DNA of 16,036 nt from a bacterium (GCA_030632465.1 DAOVUR010000017.1:1-16036), one strand, 5' to 3'; counted from the stretch's first letter, positions 7,692-15,069 are shown. Numbers and translations: made by a program. Notes: generated from the sequence alone by a model not told the origin.

Positions 7692-8823
7692 TTTTTGCAT
7701 CTCCACTATGACGGTTTGAAATTGCATCGGCAAGTCGCTTACCTGCCTCACGGTACTGTTTCTGTTGCATGATAGTTTTGTTGCAGTTGGCATAGGGAAT
7801 ATTAAGTGTGATAGAGGAGCAGTTCATGTTGGCGCGAGCAAAATCATTTACTGTTGTATTGGTGGTCGTGGTAGTGCGCTTGAATTCTGCAGCAGCATAG
7901 TCTGGCCCTAAAGCTTGTTTAAATACATTTGCCCATGTTGATGCTTCACGGTTTGCCTCTGCGAATTGTTCAGGATCTGGAAGAAGGCTGTAGATTCCAT
8001 CTGACTCTGATCCGTCAGCTGCATGTAAGTCAAGGACAAGGTAAGGTTTGCAACGCTTTCCCCACTCTTTTATATCATTCTGTAAAAGCAGAGTTTCATG
8101 CTTTAATGGCGGCTCACCCCATGCGTAACTCATGCTATCAGCTGTTTGTCCGTAGTCCCCCTTGATGATACCATCAATATTTGCTAGTGGTATTATCCAT
8201 ATAAGAAAGTTATGTTTTTTGTTACGGGAAAGTTGCTGTAATATGCCATCTAGCACCCATGATCCTGGAGTTCCTCCAGCATTTTGTCTGGCAATAATAT
8301 ATATACCTGCTTGATGACCACTAACCTTGCCGTAACTATTGCTCAGACGAGTTATGTTTCGGCCTTGCGGGCTGATACCAATGGCGTCTTGATGCCAGTA
8401 TCCTTTTGCTTTTTGGAGGGTGGTAGTAAGTTCTGGGCGGCCATAGGGGTAGCAGAAAGCAATTATGGTTGAGGGTGATGGGTAGGGTATGGTCCATGAA
8501 ACAGAGGTTTGTCCGTCATCGGCTACATGAGGATGCCCAGACTTCATTCTAAACCACTGTTGATCTTTTGGCTGATAAACAGGTTTGATGGTCAGTGCGT
8601 TTGTGCATCCAGACAGATTACGTAGATGTTTAAGAGTGATTTTTATCTTAGTAGAGGTAACGGTGTCCGGTTCCGTTTCAAAGAGTTCAAAGCAGAACCA
8701 TAAAGCTTCCGCACTATTTCCTGGAGTAGCGGTAAAAAGAACCTCAGGGATATCACCATTTTGCTTAACATTGACAGCACTTGCATTGCCGTATGTTATT
8801 CTAGATGATACTTTGAGACTCAT
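7681..8823 (-). CDS. M14 carboxypeptidase-like protein, probably catalytically inactive
   Basis: The 380-residue protein has the layout of bacterial cytosolic carboxypeptidase-like (M14) proteins. An N-terminal beta domain (about 1-128) ends in AFCYPYGRPEL, and the peptidase-like domain follows. No signal peptide is seen, so it is probably cytoplasmic. The scaffold motifs are plain: ARQNAGGTPGSW (179-189), DGIIKGDYG (217-225), VLDLHAAD (263-270) and SITLNIPY (337-344). The functional residues differ from what is known of the family. The HxxE zinc pair is N181 and G184. The Asn-Arg that binds substrate carboxylate is S232-Y233. The catalytic Glu of TLE is N341. Only the third zinc ligand, H267, remains. 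AGGAGA precedes the ATG. The last codons overlap the kinase start. I infer a non-catalytic binding role; a different activity cannot be excluded. Confidence 0.8.
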   Translation of the reverse strand: MSLKVSSRITYGNASAVNVKQNGDIPEVLFTATPGNSAEALWFCFELFETEPDTVTSTKIKITLKHLRNLSGCTNALTIKPVYQPKDQQWFRMKSGHPHVADDGQTSVSWTIPYPSPSTIIAFCYPYGRPELTTTLQKAKGYWHQDAIGISPQGRNITRLSNSYGKVSGHQAGIYIIARQNAGGTPGSWVLDGILQQLSRNKKHNFLIWIIPLANIDGIIKGDYGQTADSMSYAWGEPPLKHETLLLQNDIKEWGKRCKPYLVLDLHAADGSESDGIYSLLPDPEQFAEANREASTWANVFKQALGPDYAAAEFKRTTTTTNTTVNDFARANMNCSSITLNIPYANCNKTIMQQKQYREAGKRLADAISNRHSGDAKNDN

Positions 8824-8850
8824 ATACTTCTCCTGTTATGGTGTGGTCAT

Positions 8851-8878
8851 GCTTGCCGCATAGTTTTGCTACGCAAGC
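8851..8878. repeat. Imperfect hairpin between the M14-like and PfkB genes
   Basis: GCTTGC and GCAAGC arms enclose a short inner stem (CATAG against CTACG) and a TTTT loop, with a small bulge. It has no T-tract after it on the minus strand, so it is not a typical terminator; it may stabilise an mRNA end or be a degenerate intergenic repeat. Confidence 0.45.
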
Positions 8879-8887
8879 AGCTCCGCC

Positions 8888-9799
8888 TTAAATAGTCAAC
8901 ATATCCTTGAATTCCTGGCAACGTCCATCTATTGTTACCTTATCTAGTTTGGTTAGTTTATCAAGGCTAAACTCTTCGACGCCGAATGACGCAACGATAC
9001 TTCCGTAGAGCATGGCCGCTCTGATGTTTTCGTCATTTACTTCGCCCAATGTTGCCAGATGTCCGATAAGTCCACCAGCAAATGAGTCCCCGGCCCCCGT
9101 TGGGTCGACAACTGCTTCTACAGGGTATGCAGGGATAATAAAGATACTGTTCTCTGAGAATAGCATGGCGCCATGTTCACCTTTTTTGATGATCACGTAT
9201 TTAGGGCCCCAGCTCAGAATAGTTTCGGCACAGTGGCGTAAGTGGTATTTGCCTGTCAGGAGGCGTGCCTCACTGTCATTTAATGTCAGCATATCTATCT
9301 TGCCAATTAGCTCCATTAGCGAGTCACGTGCTATGTTGATCCATAGATCCATAGTGTCGGCGATTACGAATTCAGGATTTTCAGATTCAGCTAGTACATG
9401 TAGTTGTAGTTCTGGTGCGATATTGCCTAGTAGCAGAAATGGGGCTTTACGATATGTGGCTGGTAGTTCTGGCATGAATGTTTCGAATACGTTCAGATCA
9501 GTGGAGATTGTTTCTCTATTTATCATGTCAGCGTCGTATACGCCCGACCAAGCAAATGTTTTACCTTCCACTTGTTGTAGTCCATCAAGATTAATTCCAT
9601 AGTTTTTATATAGGTCTAGATATTGAGCAGGGAAATCATCGCCAACAATTCCAACCATGCCGGTTTGAGAGAAAAATGATGCTGCGGCACATGCGTAACT
9701 TACGGAGCCACCTAAGAGCTGTTTCTTTTTATCAAAGGGTGTTTCAATATCATCGAGACCAATTGAGCCCACAATAACTACGTTTATATCTGTTTCCAT
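8888..9799 (-). CDS. PfkB (ribokinase)-family carbohydrate kinase, substrate unknown
   Basis: This 303-residue cytoplasmic kinase transfers phosphate from ATP to a sugar or related alcohol. The N-terminal substrate-side signature is visible as LLGGSVSYACAAASFF (28-43). The C-terminal PfkB signature is DPTGAGDSFAGG (232-243), with D238 as the predicted catalytic base. The ATP-side strands (LTLNDSEARLLTG, YVIIKKGEHGA) are typical. The opening VVIVGSIGLDDIETPF and the LGNIAPELQ segment resemble, from memory, a widespread uncharacterised branch annotated only as 'sugar kinase'; it is not a clear fructokinase, adenosine kinase or RfaE. AGGAAA precedes the ATG. The 145-base gap before it suggests it may start a new transcript, while the 64-base gap after it would allow read-through into the M14-like gene. 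Confidence 0.9.
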   Translation of the reverse strand: METDINVVIVGSIGLDDIETPFDKKKQLLGGSVSYACAAASFFSQTGMVGIVGDDFPAQYLDLYKNYGINLDGLQQVEGKTFAWSGVYDADMINRETISTDLNVFETFMPELPATYRKAPFLLLGNIAPELQLHVLAESENPEFVIADTMDLWINIARDSLMELIGKIDMLTLNDSEARLLTGKYHLRHCAETILSWGPKYVIIKKGEHGAMLFSENSIFIIPAYPVEAVVDPTGAGDSFAGGLIGHLATLGEVNDENIRAAMLYGSIVASFGVEEFSLDKLTKLDKVTIDGRCQEFKDMLTI

Positions 9800-9910
9800 T
9801 ATTAAGTTTCCTGTTTCTTTATTTGGTTTTATGGATGGTTATGGCTATAGGCATCGCGTTACATAACAATGCGGGAAGGTTGGGCATTCAGTTTTTTGTT
9901 GAATTCAGCC

Positions 9911-9938
9911 TTCATCGCTCATAGTTCATAGTTCATCG
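9911..9938. repeat. Four tandem 7-bp repeats (TTCATMG-like)
   Basis: The units are TTCATCG, CTCATAG, TTCATAG and TTCATCG, end to end, in the spacer between the amaP-like and PfkB genes. Heptamer tandem arrays of this sort are known from intergenic DNA of several bacteria (the STRR class in cyanobacteria); function is unknown. The rest of the 145-base spacer shows no gene and no convincing terminator. Confidence 0.75.
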
Positions 9939-9944
9939 TTCTAT

Positions 9945-10472
9945 TTAGTCGCTTTTATGTTCAGGGCTAATCTCTTTCACGTGTACTACTACATGTCGCA
10001 CATCTGAAATGCCAAGTCCATTTATCATAGTTTCTCTTACACGGCGCTGCATTACTTCGCATATTTCATGAATTTGCGGGCCAGCTTTTACTCGTAAGGT
10101 GACGGTGATATCGATCATATTTCCGTGTGGCTTTACTTCTGGGTGCATTCTTACTACAGAAGGAAATTCGCTGGTTAGCTTGGAAATGTAATCAGAAATA
10201 GCCATAGTGCTAATTTGGATTACGCCATCATCATTTTTGAATGAGAGGATTTTTTCCTTTTTCTTTTTCTTGAGCCCTGTAAGCATTATAAGCATGCCCG
10301 TGCAAAGAAGTGCAACAGCAAGTGCAGTAGTGGTCAACTGTTCATATGGAGTTATCAGTGATTTCAGATATTCTTCCCAGGCTGGTACGAAGTCAGCAGT
10401 TAGTAGTGCTATACTAGTAGCGAGTAGCATGGCTACAACTAAGATGATAATTAGTCTATTTAGAAACTTCAT
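9945..10472 (-). CDS. amaP: AmaP-like membrane protein with Asp23/Gls24-type domain
   Basis: In Gram-positive bacteria AmaP anchors the alkaline-shock protein Asp23 to the membrane. This 175-residue protein has the same plan. Two N-terminal helices (about 6-26 and 48-66) are followed by a basic KKKKKEK stop and a cytoplasmic domain (about 80-170). The domain holds GVIQISTMAISDYI, then VTLRVKAGPQIHEICEVMQRR and VVVHVKEI, the usual Asp23-family pattern. AGGAGA lies about 10 bases before the ATG. It starts 36 bases after the aroQ stop and is probably the last gene of the cysS-to-aroQ run. No Asp23 partner gene is in the window. The symbol rests on domain order, so the assignment is good but the physiological role in this organism is inferred. 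Confidence 0.8.
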   Translation of the reverse strand: MKFLNRLIIILVVAMLLATSIALLTADFVPAWEEYLKSLITPYEQLTTTALAVALLCTGMLIMLTGLKKKKKEKILSFKNDDGVIQISTMAISDYISKLTSEFPSVVRMHPEVKPHGNMIDITVTLRVKAGPQIHEICEVMQRRVRETMINGLGISDVRHVVVHVKEISPEHKSD

Positions 10473-10508
10473 AATATGTATCTCCTTTTACGAATAGTTA
10501 TGAGCTAG

Positions 10509-10946
10509 TTATTTATTAGTAAGAGTTTTTGCTAATCCTTCTAACGCAAGAATGTAGCTGTTCGCACCAAACCCCATGATCTGTCCAATGCAGACGCCTG
10601 CCGTCAGACTGGTATGGCGGAATTCTTCACGCGCCATAGTGTTGGAGAGGTGTACCTCAACACAAGGTAGATCAGAGGCTTTAATTGCATCACGCAGTGC
10701 AACACTAGTGTGAGTGTAGGCTGCAGGATTGATAATTAGTCCATCAGTGTTACCTATGCATTTGCCGATATAGTTTACGAGTTCACCTTCAATATCACTT
10801 TGGAATGTTTCAACCTCAATGTTAAGTTCTTTGCCGCGAGCAGTAGTATCCTTCATGATCTTGTCGAGACCATCTTCTCCATAGACGTCTGGTTCTCTTT
10901 TTCCCAATAAGGCTAAGTTTGGTCCATTGATTATCTTTATTTTCAT
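10509..10946 (-). CDS. aroQ: 3-dehydroquinate dehydratase, type II
   Basis: AroQ catalyses the third step of the shikimate pathway, removing water from 3-dehydroquinate to give 3-dehydroshikimate. The cytoplasmic enzyme is a dodecamer in characterised members. The 145 residues match the family length. All key positions are visible: GPN (8-10), R17 in GKREP, the catalytic Y22 in YGE, QSDIEGEL (49-56), N73 in NPAAYTHTSVALRD, H79, H99 in VEVHLSN and R110 in REEFRH. Residue 12 is Ala where many members have Asn, but this site varies in the family. The start codon overlaps the yaaT stop by one base (TAATG), so the two are translationally coupled. Confidence is high. Confidence 0.97.
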   Translation of the reverse strand: MKIKIINGPNLALLGKREPDVYGEDGLDKIMKDTTARGKELNIEVETFQSDIEGELVNYIGKCIGNTDGLIINPAAYTHTSVALRDAIKASDLPCVEVHLSNTMAREEFRHTSLTAGVCIGQIMGFGANSYILALEGLAKTLTNK

Positions 10947-11776
10947 TAGTTATGTTTCCTTGAATTGCATTTGCCTCCGCAACCTACACGGATATCATCA
11001 ATGTTATAAGTTCTTATGCGCTTATCTTCAAGCTGTACATTAACTTCTTGCGCCATAGTGTTTGTGTTAACAACTGTTCCGGAACCATCAGGAGTTTCTA
11101 CTTTCTTGCCATAGTTAGGTAGAGTCTTAGACATCTCTCTATATTGATCATACTCATAGCCCAAGCAACATTTTAGTCTGTCACACATTCCACTCATAGA
11201 TGCTGGATTAAGCGAGACCTTCTGTGCCTTTGCCATTTTCACATTGATAGACTCAAATTTGTCTAAAAAACTACAGCAACATAGAGTTCGCCCGCATGGA
11301 CCGATACCGCCAATGATTTTTGCCTCATCCCGGACACCAATCTGACCTATATCAATCTTAGTGCTTAGTTCTTGTGAAAGCTTCTTGATTAGATCGGTAG
11401 TATCAAGATTTTCCTCAGCAGTAAATACGATATGCAGTACAGTGCGATCAAAGTTGTAACGGATACGTACCATGTGTAATGCGAGTTTTAGTTCTTCGGC
11501 CGCCTTTTCGCATGTCTTGCGTGCCATTTTGCTGCGTAGTGTGTTCTCGTCTGCTTTAGCTTGATCCTGCAGGGTTGATTGACGCAGTAGTACGGGGACA
11601 CCACTGCCAGTTGGCATCTGTTCTTGCACTTCTACCCAATCGATTACCCGCACAAACTCATGCACACCATGATCATTAAGTATTGCCGACGCTCCTTTAT
11701 GGATAGCAAGCTCGGGTGGGCTGATACATTCAGTGGACTGTTCGCCCACAATTTCAATATTCACTTTTCGATACAT
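10946..11776 (-). CDS. yaaT: PSP1-domain protein of the YaaT/RicT family
   Basis: In Bacillus, YaaT (RicT) forms a complex with YlbF and YmcA that carries Fe-S clusters and affects RNase Y, competence and sporulation. The PSP1 core here spans about residues 60-220. It includes IGVRDEAKIIGGIGPCGR, the clustered cysteines C161, C166-C168, C198, C203 and C204, and NVKMAKAQKVSLNP. A C-terminal KOW-like segment (about 222-262, YGKKVETPDGSGTVV) follows, with a final CGGKC pair (C266, C270). The family length fits (276 residues). GAGGAAC precedes the ATG. It lies just after holB, and tmk-holB-yaaT is also the order in Bacillus without the two small genes between tmk and holB there. No YlbF or YmcA homologue is in the window, so its role here is uncertain. 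Confidence 0.92.
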   Translation of the reverse strand: MYRKVNIEIVGEQSTECISPPELAIHKGASAILNDHGVHEFVRVIDWVEVQEQMPTGSGVPVLLRQSTLQDQAKADENTLRSKMARKTCEKAAEELKLALHMVRIRYNFDRTVLHIVFTAEENLDTTDLIKKLSQELSTKIDIGQIGVRDEAKIIGGIGPCGRTLCCCSFLDKFESINVKMAKAQKVSLNPASMSGMCDRLKCCLGYEYDQYREMSKTLPNYGKKVETPDGSGTVVNTNTMAQEVNVQLEDKRIRTYNIDDIRVGCGGKCNSRKHN

Positions 11777-11829
11777 AATGTTCCTCGGGGTAAATCCCGG
11801 CCTTCTTTTAATTTATCACCTGCAACTGC

Positions 11830-12792
11830 TTATCCTATGATCTTGCATAGTCCAGTGCTGAGTACGCGCCCCTCAGGCATGTTGCGTTCAAATTGCCTTG
11901 TCATTTTTTCAATAATATTGATGTTATCTATTGCCTGCGAGTATGATATTTTCTCTGCTCGCTCAGATAAGATACTTTTTTTATCGTCATAGTATAATAT
12001 ACTATCGTTACCGCCGCAAGCTAGGATAAGGATATCTCTGTACCACAACATCAGAGCACGCATTATGCCTGTTCTTAATTCGCGATAGCGTGAACTGCCA
12101 CGTGCTTCTAGAACTTCTTTTGTTTCGTTGCGATTTTCTTGCTTTGCCAACTCTTTTTCTATGCTCATCGCACTACTCTTGGCCCCTTTTAGCAGGGTTG
12201 TTATCTGATCTGATCGTGCAAACGCTGTTATAGCACCACCTGTCCCAGCACGATTGGTCAATACCTTAAGTAGTGGCTCGAGCCAGTCTTCGTGAACACT
12301 CTGCTGTTTGGTGGAGGCAGTTACCAGCTGGCAACGTGAACGTATGGTTGGTAATAAAAATTGCGGTGAGTCAGTAAGGAGAAAAAAGAGACTGTTTTTG
12401 GGTGGCTCTTCCAGTGTCTTAAGCAGTATGTTTCCTGCACTCTTCTGCATGCGGTCGGCACCAACAATAACGCATATCTTCCAGTCGGCGCTATATGCTG
12501 TTTTATAGATCTGCTGTTGTAGTGTACGGACCTGATCAGCAGAGATGATACGTGATTTCTTTTGTGGCTCAATCCACTGTAGATCAGGATGTTTGTGGGC
12601 CAAAGCACGGCGGCAACTATCGCAGGTGAGACATGGTTGGTTCTCGCTATTCTCGCAAAAGAGTAGCTGCAAGAGATGATCAACCAGTTCGGTGCCTTCC
12701 TGGCGTGGTGGACCGACAATAACATAAGCATGCGCCATGCGTTCCGTTACGAATGCGTTACTTAGCCAATCTAGTGCGTTCTGATTAATCAT
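11830..12792 (-). CDS. holB: DNA polymerase III delta-prime subunit (clamp loader)
   Basis: HolB is a fixed subunit of the clamp loader that opens the beta clamp onto DNA. The 320-residue protein shows the AAA+ fold of the family. Zinc-module cysteines are at C46, C54, C57 and C60. VGADRMQKSAGN leads to LLKTLEEPP (122-130), followed by LPTIRSRC (146-153) with the arginine-finger SRC motif. The P-loop region reads GPPRQEG (27-33) and lacks GK[ST], as expected for delta-prime, which does not hydrolyse ATP in well-studied species. The C-terminal part (about 190-320) is helical and less conserved. The ATG overlaps the tmk stop by 8 bases and has no clear Shine-Dalgarno, pointing to translational coupling with tmk. 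Confidence 0.93.
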   Translation of the reverse strand: MINQNALDWLSNAFVTERMAHAYVIVGPPRQEGTELVDHLLQLLFCENSENQPCLTCDSCRRALAHKHPDLQWIEPQKKSRIISADQVRTLQQQIYKTAYSADWKICVIVGADRMQKSAGNILLKTLEEPPKNSLFFLLTDSPQFLLPTIRSRCQLVTASTKQQSVHEDWLEPLLKVLTNRAGTGGAITAFARSDQITTLLKGAKSSAMSIEKELAKQENRNETKEVLEARGSSRYRELRTGIMRALMLWYRDILILACGGNDSILYYDDKKSILSERAEKISYSQAIDNINIIEKMTRQFERNMPEGRVLSTGLCKIIG

Positions 12793-13435
12793 TTTGTTGT
12801 TGCAGTAAATTGCTTACTGCTTCCCATATATCGTTGGCAACCATATCTAGGTCGCGGCTACTATCAATTATCGTAAATCTTTCTGGGGCCTGCTTGGCTA
12901 ATTCCAGATATCCATCTCTAACTTTCTCATGAAACTCTTTACCCGCAAGTTCCATGCGATCAAGTTCTTTACCAATTTTTTGATTATGCTCTATAATGCG
13001 ATTAAATCCTATCTCAATATTGACATCGAGAAGAATAGTTAAGTCTGGCATGATACCGCTTATAGCAAATTTGTTTATGTCTATTATATCCTTTATGGCA
13101 AATCCACGTCCATATCCTTGATATGCAACTGTTGAATCTATAAACCTATCGGAAACAACACATTTCCCCTCATTCAGCGCAGGCTTGATTACAGCATGTA
13201 CTAGTTGCGCCCTGCAGGCAGCAAAGAGTAGTGTTTCTGTTTCTGGGTATATATCTTCGTCAGCACTATTATGCTGTAGGATATTACGTATTGCTTCGCC
13301 AGTATTAGTGCCGCCTGGCTCCCTGACAGCAACGACCTCGCGTCCTGCATTTTTCAACCGTTCGATTAACCGTTCTGCATGCGTTGATTTTCCGCTGCCT
13401 TCAGGGCCTTCTATTGATATAAATATACCGCTCAT
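12785..13435 (-). CDS. tmk: Thymidylate kinase (dTMP kinase)
   Basis: Tmk phosphorylates dTMP to dTDP with ATP in the cytoplasm, an essential step in dTTP supply for DNA synthesis. The 216-residue protein has the P-loop GPEGSGKST (10-18), the REPGGT substrate loop (38-43), SDRFIDSTVAYQG (95-107) with the family's DR pair (96-97), and a LID segment near 144-160 ending in DRME. The length is normal. Its ATG overlaps the cysS stop by one base (TAATG), and its own end overlaps holB, so cysS, tmk and holB form one tightly packed transcript. The pairing of tmk with holB is common in bacteria. Confidence 0.97.
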   Translation of the reverse strand: MSGIFISIEGPEGSGKSTHAERLIERLKNAGREVVAVREPGGTNTGEAIRNILQHNSADEDIYPETETLLFAACRAQLVHAVIKPALNEGKCVVSDRFIDSTVAYQGYGRGFAIKDIIDINKFAISGIMPDLTILLDVNIEIGFNRIIEHNQKIGKELDRMELAGKEFHEKVRDGYLELAKQAPERFTIIDSSRDLDMVANDIWEAVSNLLQQQND

Positions 13436-14826
13436 TATGATAAAGCCTTAAGCTTCGGCCCCTCTGGTGTATCACGGACTTCCCAGCCGAGTTCTTTTAG
13501 GCGATCTCTGATTTCATCAGCGCGCGCCCAGTTCTTTGCCAGCCGTACTTCCGTGCGTTCGGCGGCAAGTGCTAATACCTCTTCGTCAGCTCCAGCCTTC
13601 TCTTCACCCTTAAGGCAACCAAGCACAAGATCAAATTTATCCAGTAGTGCCAGTACGGCAGTAGCTTCAGGTAGCTTATCATTATCGTCTAGAGCTTTAT
13701 TACCGCTATGCACTAAATCGAATATAGCGGCAAGTGCTTCTGAAATATTAAGATCGTTATCCAGTGCGGCTTCAAAGTTATTTTGCGCTTTTACTGCCCA
13801 GTCAGGAAGTGTTGCATCATGGTTATCTTCTTGACCGGCAAGTCGTTCTTTGAATTCATCAATGCGACCTAGGGCTGTACGAGCAGCTTCTAGTCCATCA
13901 AAAGTGAAGTTAAGTGACTGACGGTAATGTGTTCCTATTAGAACGTAACGAATCTCTCTGCCTGAATAGCCCTTGTCTGCTATATCACGCAAAGTGAAGA
14001 AGTTCCCGAGTGACTTAGACATCTTCTTGCCTTCGACAATTAGATGAGCGCAGTGCATCCACATGTTAACGAATTTCTTCCCTGAAGCAGCCTCGCTCTG
14101 TGCAATCTCATCTTCATGGTGCGGAAAAATATTATCAATACCACCAGTATGGATATCAAAAGTCTCGCCAAGATATTTTGTGCTCATGGCAGAGCATTCA
14201 ATATGCCAGCCAGGCCGGCCTTTGCCCCACGGTGCATCCCAGACAACATCTCCATCATCCTCGCACCATGCTTTCCATAGTGCGAAATCTGATGCGCTAT
14301 CTTTTTCATATTCATCCTGTGCAACTCTTGCGCCAGCTTGTAGGCCAGACATATCCAGATGCGCTAGCTTGCCATAATCAGCAAACTTCTTGATGCTAAA
14401 ATATACCGAACCATCACCAGACTTATATGCGTAACCCTTATCCAGTAAAGTTTCTATTAGAGTGATCATTTCAGGGATATGATCTGTTGCGGCAGGGTAA
14501 TGCTCAGCAGGCTCTATATTGAGTGTCTTCAGGTCAGCAAAAAACGCATCTTTGTAAATTTTGGTGTAGTCATTTAAAGATTTGCCTTCGGCAATAGCGC
14601 TTCTGATAGTTTTGTCGTCCACATCAGTAAGGTTCATTACTTGGGTGACTTTCCAGCCGTGATACTGTATATAGCGACGTAATAGATCCTCAAAGATATA
14701 GGCTCGATAATTGCCAATATGGGCATAGTTATATACTGTCGGACCGCACGTGTACATGCGGACGTGGTTTTCTTCAATTGGAGAAAACTCCTCCAACTTT
14801 TTGCTCATTGTATTATGAAATTTCAT
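13435..14826 (-). CDS. cysS: Cysteinyl-tRNA synthetase
   Basis: CysRS charges tRNA-Cys with cysteine in the cytoplasm (class I synthetase). The 463 residues match the family. The HIGH-type motif is HIGN (36-39), and the KMSKS loop is at 268-272 followed by LGN. The expected zinc ligands are present at C27, C211, H236 and E240. The C-terminal anticodon-binding end carries the usual LAKNWARADEIRDRL pattern. The first ATG is kept because MKFHNTMSKKLEEF aligns with the usual family N-terminus; AGGA stands unusually close (3-4 bases) before it. It is the first gene of the minus-strand housekeeping run and follows a 286-base spacer that holds a possible promoter. Confidence 0.97.
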   Translation of the reverse strand: MKFHNTMSKKLEEFSPIEENHVRMYTCGPTVYNYAHIGNYRAYIFEDLLRRYIQYHGWKVTQVMNLTDVDDKTIRSAIAEGKSLNDYTKIYKDAFFADLKTLNIEPAEHYPAATDHIPEMITLIETLLDKGYAYKSGDGSVYFSIKKFADYGKLAHLDMSGLQAGARVAQDEYEKDSASDFALWKAWCEDDGDVVWDAPWGKGRPGWHIECSAMSTKYLGETFDIHTGGIDNIFPHHEDEIAQSEAASGKKFVNMWMHCAHLIVEGKKMSKSLGNFFTLRDIADKGYSGREIRYVLIGTHYRQSLNFTFDGLEAARTALGRIDEFKERLAGQEDNHDATLPDWAVKAQNNFEAALDNDLNISEALAAIFDLVHSGNKALDDNDKLPEATAVLALLDKFDLVLGCLKGEEKAGADEEVLALAAERTEVRLAKNWARADEIRDRLKELGWEVRDTPEGPKLKALS

Positions 14827-14908
14827 TATTCCTACTGTGATTATGAGGTTTTATAGTTGTTCAATACTGTAACTTACTAAAAAGTGCCTGATCATGGTAT
14901 AAAAAACA

Positions 14909-14936
14909 TTTATAAAATAAGTGGCAAAGTGAACAA
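14909..14936 (-). promoter_or_regulatory. Candidate promoter for the cysS-tmk-holB-yaaT-aroQ run
   Basis: On the minus strand TTGTTC (14931-14936) and TATAAA (14909-14914) are 16 bases apart, about 80 bases before the cysS ATG. The -10 matches the consensus at 5 of 6 and the -35 only at 3 of 6. The 286-base spacer between ispF and cysS (14827-15112) holds no gene; besides this site it holds the repeats listed separately. Confidence 0.3.
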
Positions 14937-14953
14937 TGCGCAGGGATGTTGTT

Positions 14954-14983
14954 TTGACATAATGATTTGGTGACAAAATGATT
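14954..14983. repeat. Left copy of a dispersed ~30-bp repeat flanking ispF
   Basis: It is made of two similar halves, TTGACATAATGATT and GGTGACAAAATGATT, one extra T between them. It matches the reverse complement of 15692-15721 with 3 mismatches and one single-base gap, so the two copies form an inverted pair around ispF. Confidence 0.7.
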
Positions 14984-15027
14984 ATTCTTACTGGATTAAC
15001 CAAAAACTCACTGGGATGTTAAAGGAA

Positions 15028-15066
15028 GGGTGGTGCGACGTCTCCGACGGAGACGTTGCGCTACCT
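15028..15066. repeat. Long imperfect hairpin downstream of ispF
   Basis: Arms of 18 bases, with the core GCGACGTCTCC against GGAGACGTTGC and a few G-T pairs, enclose a 3-base GAC loop. No T-tract follows on either strand, so it does not look like a normal terminator. It is GC-rich compared with the AT-rich sequence before it. Confidence 0.7.
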
Positions 15067-15069
15067 AAA

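Noticed and set aside
7692..7793. Longer N-terminus for the histidine kinase (ATG at 7793)
   Set aside because: The extra 34 residues overlap the M14-like gene by 113 bases and put a polar stretch before the signal peptide; the ATG at 7691 has a well-placed GGAG.
9012..9602. 196-residue plus-strand reading frame opposite the PfkB gene
   Set aside because: It is Ser-rich, without domains, and lies wholly antisense to a gene with clear family signatures.
10911..10913. Ala in place of Asn at AroQ residue 12
   Set aside because: This position varies in working type II enzymes; all catalytic residues are present.
11786..11799. CGGG/CCCG mini-hairpin before the yaaT ribosome-binding site
   Set aside because: Four base pairs only; too weak to call a regulatory element or terminator.
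12694..12714. Missing Walker A lysine in HolB
   Set aside because: Loss of the P-loop GK[ST] is normal for delta-prime subunits.
12321..12731. 136-residue reading frame overlapping holB in another frame
   Set aside because: No recognisable domain, and holB motifs account for the coding signal.
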